Notes: generated by a model from the letters alone, not told the origin. A stretch of 64,000 nucleotides of DNA from FEN-299 sp963717945 (GCA_963717945.1 CAVQXT010000003.1:682001-746000); one strand, 5' to 3'. Shown: positions 54,207 through 62,883, counted from the stretch's first letter. Translations and numbers: made by a program.

Positions 54207-56915
54207 CGGTTTCGCGTCCCGCCAGTTGGCGCCGACGCCGACGTCCACCGTCAGCGGCACCGCCAGCGACAGCGCCCCTTCCATCCCCGCCTTCACCAGG
54301 GGGACGACCTCATCGACCTCGCCCTCGGGCACTTCGAACACCAGTTCGTCGTGGACGGTCAGGATCATCCGCGCGCGCCCGCCCTTCGCGCGCCGCCGCT
54401 CGAGCGCCTGCTGCACGTCGATCATCGCGCGCTTGAGGATGTCGGCGGCGGTGCCCTGGATCGGGAGGTTGACGGCCACGCGCTCGGCCGCCGCCCGCAC
54501 CTGCCCGTTGTGGCTGGCGATTTCCGGCACCAGCCGCCGCCGGCCGGTCATCGTCTTGACGACGCCGGTGCGGCGGGCGTCTTCGAGCAGGTCGTCGATG
54601 AAACGCCGGACGCCCGGGAAGCCGTCGAAGTAGGCGTCGATGAACGCCTGCGCCGCCTGCTGCGACACGCCGATGTCCTTGGCGAGCGTGAACGCCGTCT
54701 TCCCGTAAAGCAGCGCGTAGTTGATGATCTTGGCCCGGCGCCGCAACTCGTGCGGGTCGAGGCCGCTGGCGTTTCCGAACACGCGCCGCGCCGTCTGGTC
54801 GTGGATGTCCTCGCCGCGGCGGAACGCCTCGACGAGCGTCTGTTCGCCGGCGAGGTGCGCCAGCACCCGCAGCTCGATCTGCGAGTAGTCGGCCGACACC
54901 AGCCGGTGGCCCGGCTCCGCGACGAACGCCGCCCGGATCTCCCGGCCGAGCCCGCTTCTGACGGGGATGTTCTGCAGGTTGGGGTCGCTGCTGCTGAGGC
55001 GCCCGGTCGCCGCCACCGCCTGGTTGAAGGAGGTGTGGACGCGCCCGGTCTCCGGGTTCACCAGCTGCGGCAGCGCGTCGATGTAGGTGCCCTTGAGCTT
55101 CTGCAAACTGCGCCACTCGAGCACGAGGCGCGGCACCTCGTGGCTCGCGGCCAGCTCCTCGAGGACCTCGACCGCTGTCGAGGCGGTCTTCGTCTTCCCC
55201 GTTCGCCTGCCCGCCGGCAGCTTCAGCTTCTCGAAGAGCACCTCCGAGAGCTGCGCGGGCGAGTTGATGTTGAACCGCCCGCCGGCCCCGTCGAAGATCC
55301 TCTCGCTCAGCGCCGCCAGCTCCCGCTCGAGCCGCTCCGACAGGTGGCCGAGCACGCCGGTATCCACCTTGATGCCGGCCCGCTCGATCTCGGCGAGCAC
55401 CGGCACCAGCGGCAGCTCCAGCTCGCGGTAGACCGGCTCGAGGCCGTTGGTCTCGAGCTCGGGGGCCAGCCGATCGGCGAGCTGCCAGGCGAGGTCCGCG
55501 CGCTCGCCGGCGAAGTCGAGCACGGCCGCCGGCGGCAGTTCGTCCATGCCGCGCGCCCTGGCGCCTCGGCCGCGCACGTCTTCCTCGGCGATCGCGCGGT
55601 ACTGGAGGTGCTCGAGGGCGCACTCCTCGAGCGGGTGCGACGAGCGTGTGGCGTCGAGCAGGTAGCTGGCGAGCATCGTGTCGAACGAAAGGCCCCGGAG
55701 CGTCACGTCGTAGCGCGCGAGCACGATCGCGTCGAGCTTCAGATCGTGCCCGACCTTGCCGACCTGGGGGTCTTCGAGCAGCGGCCGGAGCGCGTCGATG
55801 ACCGCGCGGCCGTCGGGCTGCGGCCCGGCGTCGAGGGCGTGGTGCGCCAGCGGGATGTAGCGCGCCTTCCGGTGGCCCGTCGCGACGGCGATGCCCACCA
55901 GGTCGGCCTGGACCAGCGGTCCCGCCGTCGTGAGCGTGCGAAGGGCGAACCGGCCGGCCCCGCGGAGCTCGGCCGCCAGCGCGCGCACCGCCTCGAGGTG
56001 ATCGACGATCGCGTAGTCCCTGGCGACCGTGTCCGCCGTGGGCGCGAACTCGTTGAGCAACGACCGGAACCCCAGCTCGCCGAACAGCTCGAAGCACGCC
56101 TGCTGATTGGGCCCGTGGTAGCGGAACGACGGGACGTCGAACGCGACCGGCGCGTCGCGCCGGATCCGCGCCAGCTCGCGGCTCTGCCGGGCAAGGTCCG
56201 CGTTGGCGACGAGCGACTCGCGGTACTTCTTCTGCGTGACCTCCCCGGCCCGGGCGAGGAGGGCGTCCAGCGACCCGAACGACGTGATGAGGTCGCGCGC
56301 CCCCTTCTCCCCGACGCCCGGCACCCCCTTGATGTTGTCGACCGGGTCGCCCATGAGCGCGAGCACGTCCACCACGAGGCCGGGAGGCACGCCGAACTTC
56401 TCCTTCACCCCCTCGGCGTCGTACCACGTCCCGTCGTCCCGCGGGTTGAAGACGCGCACACCGTCGCCGACCAGCTGGAACATGTCCTTGTCGCCGGTGA
56501 CGATCGCCACCTGGTAGCCCTCGCGCACCGCCCGATCCGCCACGGTCCCGATCACGTCGTCGGCCTCGAACCCCTCGCACGAGAGGATCGGGACGCCGAG
56601 CGCGGCGCACGCGCGCTGCACGAACGGAATCTGGGCCACCAGGTCGTCGGGCATGGGGGGGCGGTTGGCCTTGTAGTCGGCGGCCAGCTCGGACCGGAAC
56701 GTGGGGCCGGCCAGGTCGAACGCGCAGGCGACCAGGTCCGGGCGCTGGTCGGTCATGAGCTTGCGCAGCATCGCGACGAACCCGTAGACGGCACCCGTCG
56801 ACCGGCCGTCCGGGCCGGTCAGGCCGCGGATCGCGTGATAGGCGCGGTAGATCTGCGAGTGGCCGTCGATGAGGAACAGCACGGGTCGCGATGAGGTCGG
56901 GCGTTCGGTCGTCAT
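54204..56915 (-). CDS. polA: DNA polymerase I, proofreading domain probably inactive
   Basis: A 903-residue family A polymerase. Residues 1-290 are the 5'-3' nuclease (FLIDGHSQIYRAYHAI, VTGDKDMFQL). Residues about 300-490 are the 3'-5' exonuclease fold. Residues about 500-903 are the polymerase, with motif A DYSQIELRVLAHL, motif B RRAKIINYALLYGK and motif C VHDELVFE. The exonuclease motif I reads ALRTLTTAG where active enzymes have DxE, so proofreading is probably lost, as in Taq polymerase. I choose ATG 56915 because GGAAG lies six bases upstream; ATG 56921 is too close to it. An inverted repeat in the leader can pair with this site. Confidence 0.94.
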   Translation of the reverse strand: MTTERPTSSRPVLFLIDGHSQIYRAYHAIRGLTGPDGRSTGAVYGFVAMLRKLMTDQRPDLVACAFDLAGPTFRSELAADYKANRPPMPDDLVAQIPFVQRACAALGVPILSCEGFEADDVIGTVADRAVREGYQVAIVTGDKDMFQLVGDGVRVFNPRDDGTWYDAEGVKEKFGVPPGLVVDVLALMGDPVDNIKGVPGVGEKGARDLITSFGSLDALLARAGEVTQKKYRESLVANADLARQSRELARIRRDAPVAFDVPSFRYHGPNQQACFELFGELGFRSLLNEFAPTADTVARDYAIVDHLEAVRALAAELRGAGRFALRTLTTAGPLVQADLVGIAVATGHRKARYIPLAHHALDAGPQPDGRAVIDALRPLLEDPQVGKVGHDLKLDAIVLARYDVTLRGLSFDTMLASYLLDATRSSHPLEECALEHLQYRAIAEEDVRGRGARARGMDELPPAAVLDFAGERADLAWQLADRLAPELETNGLEPVYRELELPLVPVLAEIERAGIKVDTGVLGHLSERLERELAALSERIFDGAGGRFNINSPAQLSEVLFEKLKLPAGRRTGKTKTASTAVEVLEELAASHEVPRLVLEWRSLQKLKGTYIDALPQLVNPETGRVHTSFNQAVAATGRLSSSDPNLQNIPVRSGLGREIRAAFVAEPGHRLVSADYSQIELRVLAHLAGEQTLVEAFRRGEDIHDQTARRVFGNASGLDPHELRRRAKIINYALLYGKTAFTLAKDIGVSQQAAQAFIDAYFDGFPGVRRFIDDLLEDARRTGVVKTMTGRRRLVPEIASHNGQVRAAAERVAVNLPIQGTAADILKRAMIDVQQALERRRAKGGRARMILTVHDELVFEVPEGEVDEVVPLVKAGMEGALSLAVPLTVDVGVGANWRDAKP

Positions 56916-56916
56916 A

Positions 56917-57022
56917 GACATCTTCCACGGCCCCAATCGTGACGTGCGAAACATCCTCCGGGCCGGGCGCTGGAGGCTGTGCAGAGACCGCTCCGTGAGC
57001 CGGGCCGGCCTTGGAAGATGTC
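56917..57022 (-). promoter_or_regulatory. Inverted repeat that can sequester the polA ribosome site
   Basis: 56917-56932 and 57007-57022 are inverted copies (15 of 16 match; core GACATCTTCCA). On the polA message the upstream copy would pair with GGAAGATGTC, which contains the Shine-Dalgarno site and lies beside the start codon. A second hairpin (GGCCCCGC-CGTGA-GCGGGGCC, 57026-57046) lies just upstream. Confidence 0.5.
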
Positions 57023-57065
57023 GTCGGCCCCGCCGTGAGCGGGGCCGCAGGAAACGGCGTTCCGT

Positions 57066-57104
57066 CTCGGAGCGTGTTCTCGATGTCCTCGAACACGCTC
57101 CGAG
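57066..57104. promoter_or_regulatory. Perfect 14-bp stem-loop in the polA-lipoprotein divergent region
   Basis: CTCGGAGCGTGTTC (57066-57079) and GAACACGCTCCGAG (57091-57104) with an 11-base loop. It lies in a divergent promoter region, so an operator or a 5' leader structure is more likely than a terminator. Confidence 0.5.
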
Positions 57105-57133
57105 GCCGATCGAGGCGTGGAGGGTATGGTCAG

Positions 57134-57141
57134 TATATTAT
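57134..57141 (+). promoter_or_regulatory. -10 element before the lipoprotein gene
   Basis: TATATTAT (57134-57141) is the only A/T-rich hexamer region before the ATG at 57153. It would give a leader of about five bases. No clear -35 is seen. Confidence 0.35.
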
Positions 57142-57152
57142 CATTGGCCAAC

Positions 57153-57941
57153 ATGCTGAACGTGGGAGCGCCGCGCCGGTGGGGCGCGGCCGGGTGCCTG
57201 CTCGCGACGGTCGTGCTCCTTCTGGCGGCCGCCGGCTGCCGGGCGCCGGAGTTCTTCAAGCAATACGAGTACGACGAAGACATCTACCTGTCGCTCGACG
57301 GGTCGGCGACCGTCTACGTCAACGCGTCGCTCGCGGCGCTGGTCGCGCTGCGCGGCGTCGATCTCGACACGTCGCCGACCGCCCGCGTCGATCGCGAGCG
57401 GATCGCGGCGCTCTACGAATCTCCGGGTGTCCGCGTCGTTCGCGTCAGCAGCTCGCGCCAGCACGGCCGCCGGTTCGCGCACCTCCGCCTGGAGGTGTCC
57501 GACATCCGGAAACTGCCCCTCGACCCGATGTTCTCGTGGGCCACGATCCGTTTCGACCGGAGCGGCGGCCTGTTCCGCTTCCGCGAGGACCTGGGCAAGC
57601 CGGCCGGCAAGGCCGTGGGCGACGTGGGCTGGACCGGGAAGGAGCTCGTCGGGTTCCGGCTGCACCTGCCGAGCAAGATCGCCTACCACAACGCCGGCGA
57701 GGACAACCTGCTGCGCGGCAACATCCTCCTCTGGGATCAGACGCTCGCCGACCGTCTCAAGGGCGACCCGCTCGAGATGGAGGCGAGGGTGGAGCCGACC
57801 TCGATCCTCTACCACACCCTCTGGCTGTTCATCGGGAGCATGGGCGCGGCCTTCGCGATGCTCGCGGCGATCATCTGGTGGGTGGTCAAGCGGGGGAAGG
57901 ACCGACTGGCCGACCGCCCTCCCGACACTCTCCATCCGTAA
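57153..57941 (+). CDS. Lipoprotein with C-terminal membrane helix, unknown function
   Basis: A 262-residue predicted lipoprotein (lipobox AAGC in LLLAAAGCRAPEF) that also has a C-terminal transmembrane helix (GAAFAMLAAIIWWVV) followed by basic residues, so both ends may be membrane-bound. The middle is a beta-rich domain (YLSLDGSATVYVNASLAAL, RVVRVSSSRQ, RLEVSDIRKL, FRFREDLGK). A DUF3153/LppM-like architecture is possible but I do not recognise it with certainty. The ATG at 57153 is chosen because it opens the signal. Confidence 0.7.
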   Translation: MLNVGAPRRWGAAGCLLATVVLLLAAAGCRAPEFFKQYEYDEDIYLSLDGSATVYVNASLAALVALRGVDLDTSPTARVDRERIAALYESPGVRVVRVSSSRQHGRRFAHLRLEVSDIRKLPLDPMFSWATIRFDRSGGLFRFREDLGKPAGKAVGDVGWTGKELVGFRLHLPSKIAYHNAGEDNLLRGNILLWDQTLADRLKGDPLEMEARVEPTSILYHTLWLFIGSMGAAFAMLAAIIWWVVKRGKDRLADRPPDTLHP

Positions 57942-57984
57942 CTTCCGGCCCTCCGCGGGATAGATCTGTCAGGAGAGGACGCGG

Positions 57985-58539
57985 ATGACCCATGCTGAAG
58001 GCCGGGGGGCGGCGCCGCTCGCGGATTTCGCGGGTATCTACGACGCGCATGCCCGGGACGTGCGGCGATTCGCGCTGTATTTGTCCGGCGACGCCGCGCT
58101 GGCCGACGACCTGGTCTCCGAGGCGTTCGTCCGGGCGTGGACGGCGTGGGAGCGGGTGAAGCTGCCGACGGTCCGCGCCTACCTCTTCACAATCGTCCGC
58201 AACCTGTTCCTGCACCACGTGCGCGACCAGCGGCGCCGCGCGCCGCTCGACCGGGACGCCGTCGACGAGCGCCCCGGACCGGAGGAACGCGCGACCGACC
58301 AGCGCGACCTCGCACTCGTGCTAAGGGCTATTGGCGCGTTGCCCGAGGTCGATCGCTCGGCGCTTCTCATGCGGGTGGACGAGCAGGTGTCGTACGAGGA
58401 AATCTCCGCCGCGCTGGGCATCACCGTGGCGGCGGCGAAGGTCAAGGTGCACCGGGCGCGCCTCAAGCTGGCCGAGGCACGCCTGGCGGGAGGCGGGACG
58501 GCCCGCGCGGGGAGAGGCACACATGAAGATCACACGTGA
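57985..58539 (+). CDS. ECF-type RNA polymerase sigma factor
   Basis: A 184-residue ECF sigma. Region 2 is FAGIYDAHARDVRRFALYLSGD followed by ALADDLVSEAFVRAWTAWE and VRAYLFTIVRNLF. Region 4 is ALPEVDRSALLMRVDEQVSYEEIS and GITVAAAKVKVHRARLKLAEA. The gene overlaps the anti-sigma gene by 17 bases, the usual arrangement for coupled expression. Its stress signal is unknown. Confidence 0.9.
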   Translation: MTHAEGRGAAPLADFAGIYDAHARDVRRFALYLSGDAALADDLVSEAFVRAWTAWERVKLPTVRAYLFTIVRNLFLHHVRDQRRRAPLDRDAVDERPGPEERATDQRDLALVLRAIGALPEVDRSALLMRVDEQVSYEEISAALGITVAAAKVKVHRARLKLAEARLAGGGTARAGRGTHEDHT

Positions 58540-59053
58540 CGTCGTCTCCGATCTGCTCACCGTCTACCTGTCCGGGGAGGCAACCTCCGACACGCGCGCC
58601 CTGGTCGAGGAGTGGTTGAAGACCGATGGGGCCCTGGCGAGGCAGGTGGACGAGGCGCGCCGGGCGGATCTGCCGCCCGTGACGCTGCCGGCGCCGTCGC
58701 TCGAGCAGCAGGCGTTCGCGCGCACCAGGCGCGGGCTCAGGCTGAAAGCCATCACCTTCGGTGTCGCGATCTACGTCTCGACGCTGCCGCTGACGGTGAC
58801 CTTCAACCAGCATGGCTTCCAGGGCCTGATGATCCAGGATTGGTGGGAGCGCATCCTCCTCGTCGCGATCGCGGCGGGCCTGTGGGTCGCCTGGTTCAGG
58901 ATGTCGCGGCGGCTGCGGCGGTCGGGGTCTCTGAGCGCCGCGCGCCGTGAGGCGTTCGCTCAGAAGTCGATCCGGACGCCGCCGATCGGCGTGAGGCCCC
59001 ACTGCAGGATCGGCTGGGTCTGCCCCAGCGCCTTGGACCACTCGTACATGTAG
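58523..59053 (+). CDS. Membrane anti-sigma factor, 3' end overlaps a convergent gene
   Basis: A 176-residue protein starting at ATG 58523 inside the sigma gene. The N-terminal about 70 residues (VVSDLLTVYLSGEATSDTRALVEEWL) resemble the sigma-binding ASD/zinc-finger-like region but without the HxxxCxxC motif. Two transmembrane helices follow (ITFGVAIYVSTLPLTVTF and RILLVAIAAGLWVAWF). The last about 31 codons overlap the 3' end of the convergent TonB-dependent receptor gene by 94 bp and read as antisense of it. Either the overlap is real or an original stop was lost. Confidence 0.78.
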   Translation: MKITRDVVSDLLTVYLSGEATSDTRALVEEWLKTDGALARQVDEARRADLPPVTLPAPSLEQQAFARTRRGLRLKAITFGVAIYVSTLPLTVTFNQHGFQGLMIQDWWERILLVAIAAGLWVAWFRMSRRLRRSGSLSAARREAFAQKSIRTPPIGVRPHCRIGWVCPSALDHSYM

Positions 59054-61251
59054 ACGTTGGCCCGGTTGTAGATGTTGTCCACTTCCACGAACACCGTGAT
59101 GGCGGAGTGGCGCCTGGCGAAGACCCGCTCGGCGCGCACGTCCAGCCGGTGGTAGGCGGGGGCGGTGGCCGCGTTGGTCTGGCTGCGATCCATGCGGCCG
59201 GCGCCCGCGAGGAGGGAGGCCGCGACGTCGTACGGCGTGTACGGCCGGCCCGATGCGTACCGCCACAGGGCGGTGGCCGACCACCGTTTCGGCTTGTGCC
59301 AGACGAGCCACACGCGCGCCTGGTGGCGGACGTCGTAGTCGGCGCGGAGCCACTGCTGCAGGAGGTTGAACTCGCGCACGTCCCAGTACGAGTAGCCCAG
59401 GCTGAGCGTGAGCGCGCCCTTGAAGTCCTGCGAGAACGACGTGTCCACGCCGTCGGCGTGCACGAGGCCCGAGGGCGCCAGGATCCCCACCAGCGGCGAT
59501 TCGAAGTCGGCGCCCGCGCTGATGAGCACCCGCGAGGGCACGCTCGGATCGATCGGGTATCCGGTATAGCGCTTCCGGAATCCCTCCGCGGTGAACCAGC
59601 CCCCCTGCCACGGCGCCCCTTCCACGCCGCTGGTGAGCATCACGACCTTGACGGGATCGAGCGACCGGTTGGCCACGTTCGACCCGAGCCAGACGTCCGG
59701 GATGTCCTGGCGATATTCGCCCCATCCGCCCGTCACCCGCCAGCGCGATCCGAGCCGAACCTGGAGATGCGTCCTCGGGCTGATGTACCAGCGGGCCGTC
59801 CGGCCGGAGTGATCGGCCCGCACGCCGACGGTGACCTCGGCCGGCCCGAACACCCCGTTCACCTCGGTGTATCCGGCCAGGTCGGTCAGGGCGTCGTGCC
59901 AGGACGCCTCGATCGCCGGCACGGGGATGTTCCACTCGTTGCGGAAGCTGCCGTCCTGCAGGTCGAAATGCACGTCGGAGTGCTTGATCGTGGCCCCCGC
60001 CAGCACGTGAAGGCGTGGCGTGATCGCCCGGCGGACCTCGCCCCGCGCGCGCAGGAACCGTTCGAGCGACGTGTTCGAGAAGCTGGTGGCGGTCTGCTGC
60101 ACCTCGCTGAGCGACGTGTTGCTCGAGGCCCAGCTCACCGAGACATCGGTCCGCGTCTTGTCGGACCAGGCGCTCGACAGGCTCACCCCGCCGAGGCGCA
60201 GGGTCTCCTTGCCGGTGAGCGCGGACGCCGACATCGCCCAGTTCACCTCGAGGCCGTCCGACGCGTCGAACCCCAGGACGTGCAGGCGGTGAATCGGGGA
60301 CAACGGCACGTCGAGGTTGCCCATCAGATCGACGTAGCTCGGAGCCGCACGCGAGTTGCCGTGCGAGACCGCCATCTCGAGGATGCTGCGCCTCGCCGAC
60401 ACCATCCAGGAGCCCGATTGCCCGTTGGGTGCGGGAAGCCGGCCTTCGGCCAGGCCGTAGACGCCACCCGCCGTGAGCTCGGCCCGCCCGCCGATCTGGG
60501 CCCGCGCCCCGGTTCGGGTCTGGACGTCCATCACCCCGGAGGCCCGCTCGCCGAAGGCCACCGAGAAGCCGCCGGTGTCGAGCGACGCGTTCTGGATGGC
60601 GCCAGACGGGACCAGGCTGATGCCTCCGCCCGAGCTGCCGGGCCACGCGAAGTGGCTGCCGGTCGGCAGCTCGAAGCCGTCCACGCGAACAGCGGTCTCC
60701 CAGGCGCCGCCGCCGCGAACCAGCAGATCGTTCCGGTTGTCCTGTGACGGCGCGACGCCCGGCCTGAGCTGCATCACTCTGGCCACGTCGCCGAGGCCCC
60801 CGATCGCCGAGGTGATCTGTGGGCCGGTCAGTTCGGCTGTGCCGAGCACGACCTGCGGCGGGCTCGCCGGCGACGCCGACGCCGTCCCGCGCACCTCTGT
60901 CGTCACCTGGAGGCTGTACTCGACCTCCACCTGAACTTCGGCCTCGGGTTCCACGGTCACGACGACGGGAGTGGACGCGGAGAATCCGACCAGGAAGGCG
61001 ACCACCTCGTGACGCCCGGGCGCGACGTCGTCGAACCGGAACGCCCCGTCGGCGGTCGTCGTCGCCTCGTCCGCCTGGCCGTCCAGCACGACCTGCACCG
61101 ATCCGATGCCGGCGCGTGTCTTCGTGTCGATCACGCGGCCGACGATTCGCGTCGGTGGGGCGGCGGAGGCGCGCGGCCCGACGCCGCCGGCCGAGGCGAT
61201 GCCGGGGATGAGCGTCAGGACGGCGAGGAGACAGTGGATTCCGCGAAGCAT
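58960..61251 (-). CDS. TonB-dependent outer-membrane receptor (Oar-like)
   Basis: A 763-residue receptor with a signal peptide (CLLAVLTLIPGIASA), an N-terminal CarboxypepD_reg-type domain (RIVGRVIDTKTRAGIGSVQV), a plug (DVARVMQLRPGVAPSQDNRNDLLVRGGG) and a beta-barrel ending GGVRIDF with a terminal Phe, the normal outer-membrane signature. The ATG at 61251 opens the signal. It is shorter than the receptor at 18368 and belongs to a different subgroup. Its substrate is unknown; the next genes upstream on the same strand encode a Spy-like protein. Confidence 0.9.
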   Translation of the reverse strand: MLRGIHCLLAVLTLIPGIASAGGVGPRASAAPPTRIVGRVIDTKTRAGIGSVQVVLDGQADEATTTADGAFRFDDVAPGRHEVVAFLVGFSASTPVVVTVEPEAEVQVEVEYSLQVTTEVRGTASASPASPPQVVLGTAELTGPQITSAIGGLGDVARVMQLRPGVAPSQDNRNDLLVRGGGAWETAVRVDGFELPTGSHFAWPGSSGGGISLVPSGAIQNASLDTGGFSVAFGERASGVMDVQTRTGARAQIGGRAELTAGGVYGLAEGRLPAPNGQSGSWMVSARRSILEMAVSHGNSRAAPSYVDLMGNLDVPLSPIHRLHVLGFDASDGLEVNWAMSASALTGKETLRLGGVSLSSAWSDKTRTDVSVSWASSNTSLSEVQQTATSFSNTSLERFLRARGEVRRAITPRLHVLAGATIKHSDVHFDLQDGSFRNEWNIPVPAIEASWHDALTDLAGYTEVNGVFGPAEVTVGVRADHSGRTARWYISPRTHLQVRLGSRWRVTGGWGEYRQDIPDVWLGSNVANRSLDPVKVVMLTSGVEGAPWQGGWFTAEGFRKRYTGYPIDPSVPSRVLISAGADFESPLVGILAPSGLVHADGVDTSFSQDFKGALTLSLGYSYWDVREFNLLQQWLRADYDVRHQARVWLVWHKPKRWSATALWRYASGRPYTPYDVAASLLAGAGRMDRSQTNAATAPAYHRLDVRAERVFARRHSAITVFVEVDNIYNRANVYMYEWSKALGQTQPILQWGLTPIGGVRIDF

Positions 61252-61389
61252 AGGCGACGGCCGCCGGCGACGACTGGTCAGTGTGTGGTGGTCGGCTGAA
61301 TGTCCGTGACACCCTACCACCAACACCCGGTCTCGGGCCACTGCCAAGCGTCTGCCCGGGCTGGCGCGCCTGCCGGGCTTCAGGACCGA

Positions 61390-61444
61390 AACGGATCGGG
61401 ACGAATCTCAGGTGGCAGGTCTTGAAATTCGTCCCGATCCAATT
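61390..61444. repeat. Second copy of the GGATCGGGACGAAT palindrome
   Basis: Left arm 61390-61410 and right arm 61423-61444 share the core GGATCGGGACGAAT[CT]TCA in inverted orientation with a 12-base loop. It is about 55 bp and lies 11 bases after the Spy-like gene. Core and arm ends match the 90-bp element at 3501-3590. Confidence 0.8.
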
Positions 61445-61454
61445 GCAGGGCGAG

Positions 61455-61982
61455 CTAGAAGCCCCGGCCCATTCGGCGGCCCATCCAACGCTGTGGCGCC
61501 TGCACCTGCAGCTGGTTGGCCTTGGCCTGCTGCTCGGGCGTCAGGACGGCGAACACCTGCGCTCGAACCGCCGCGTGGAACACGGCCATATCCGCCTCCA
61601 CCGCCGCCACGCCAGCCGCGGCTTTCCTGATGGCGGCCTCGTCGGCGCCGCTCACGATCGCCTGGTGAAGCGCCTGCCGCGCCGGCTGCATCCTCGAGGC
61701 GAAGCCCTCGAGGTCCGCCTTGTGGCCGGCGAAGATCGCCTTGATCTGCGTCTTCTGCTGGTCCGACAGGCCGAGTTGGGCAAGGCCCCGGCGGATCCCG
61801 GCGAACGGGCCGCCGCCCATCGGGCCGCGTCCGCCCATCATCTGGCCCCGGCCCATCATCATGCCGCCGGGCGCCGGGCCGGCCGGTTGCTGCGCGAAGA
61901 TGACTCCCGCGGCGATGATGCCGACCACGCCGGCGGCAATCGCCAGCCCCACCAACGACCGAACCTTGGTATTCTTTGTCAT
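61455..61982 (-). CDS. Spy/CpxP-like periplasmic protein
   Basis: A 175-residue exported protein with an uncleaved or cleaved N-terminal helix (LVGLAIAAGVVGIIAAGVIFA), a Gly/Met-rich stretch (MMMGRGQMMGGRG) and a helical domain with an LTxxQ motif (FAVLTPEQQAKANQ) preceded by LGLSDQQKTQIKAIF. Such proteins are chaperones or metal-responsive stress proteins of the envelope. The start follows GGGAGG. It is divergent from an OmpR-type two-component system, as cpxP is from cpxRA, so regulation by that system is likely. Confidence 0.85.
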   Translation of the reverse strand: MTKNTKVRSLVGLAIAAGVVGIIAAGVIFAQQPAGPAPGGMMMGRGQMMGGRGPMGGGPFAGIRRGLAQLGLSDQQKTQIKAIFAGHKADLEGFASRMQPARQALHQAIVSGADEAAIRKAAAGVAAVEADMAVFHAAVRAQVFAVLTPEQQAKANQLQVQAPQRWMGRRMGRGF

Positions 61983-62149
61983 TGTGCCCTCCCAGGCCCT
62001 TGCCGATTCTGACAGGATAGACAAGGCGTCGGTGTCGGCCGCGTGGCGAGCTTGTGAAACTAGTGTGACAGCGGGCCAACCCGGGCCGCTGCACCGCCAG
62101 GTTGGGCGATGATGATCGCGCGCCAGCGCGGTCGGATCGGGGAGTGACC

Positions 62150-62878
62150 ATGGCGACGACGGTGCTGGTCGTGGAGGACGAGGCGCACATCCGCGAACTG
62201 GTGTGCCTGCACATGCAGCTCGAGGGCTACACGTGCATTCCCGTCGGCGACGGCCGCCAGGCGCTGCAGATCGCGGGCGAGCAGAAGCTGGACCTGATCG
62301 TGCTCGACCTGATGATCCCCGGCCTCGACGGCCTGACCGTCTGCCGCGCGATCAGGCGCGAGGGACAGAACCGCGACGTCCCGATCCTGATCCTCACGGC
62401 CCGGCGGGAGGAGGCGGACAAGGTGCTGGGGCTCGAGAGCGGCGCCGACGACTACCTCGCCAAGCCGTTCAGCGTCCGCGAGTTGGTCGCCAGGGCGCAC
62501 GCGCTGCTCCGACGTGTCCGGCGGGCTTCGGAAGCCGCCGCGGGCGGCGAGCCGGCCGCGGCCGGCCTGGTGCCGCGCACGGTGTCAGTGCACGGCGTGG
62601 ATCTCGACCCGGCGCGCCGGACGGCGCGCGTCCGGGGGCGTGACGTCGACCTGACCAACCAGGAGTTCAACCTGCTGCTGCTGTTCGCCGAGCACCCGGG
62701 GATCGTCTTCAGCCGTACGGCGCTGCTCTCCAAGATCTGGAAGGGCGACACGTTCGTCACCGAGCGCAGCGTGGACACGCTGGTCAAACGCCTGCGCCAC
62801 AAGATCGAGGCGGATCCCGCGAACCCGGCGCTGGTCCTCACGCAGTGGGGCGTCGGGTACAAGCTCGCCGACGTGTGA
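62150..62878 (+). CDS. OmpR/PhoB-family response regulator
   Basis: A 242-residue response regulator. The receiver domain has the acidic pocket Glu9-Asp10, phosphoacceptor Asp53 (LIVLDLMIPG), Thr in ILTARREE and Lys in YLAKPFS. After a linker, the winged-helix domain covers residues about 150-240 (LTNQEFNLLLLFAEHPGIVFSR, RSVDTLVKRLRHKIE, GVGYKL). The ATG at 62150 follows GGGGAG. The stop overlaps a possible GTG start of the kinase gene. The Spy-like gene on the other strand is a likely target. Confidence 0.93.
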   Translation: MATTVLVVEDEAHIRELVCLHMQLEGYTCIPVGDGRQALQIAGEQKLDLIVLDLMIPGLDGLTVCRAIRREGQNRDVPILILTARREEADKVLGLESGADDYLAKPFSVRELVARAHALLRRVRRASEAAAGGEPAAAGLVPRTVSVHGVDLDPARRTARVRGRDVDLTNQEFNLLLLFAEHPGIVFSRTALLSKIWKGDTFVTERSVDTLVKRLRHKIEADPANPALVLTQWGVGYKLADV

Positions 62879-62883
62879 TCGCC

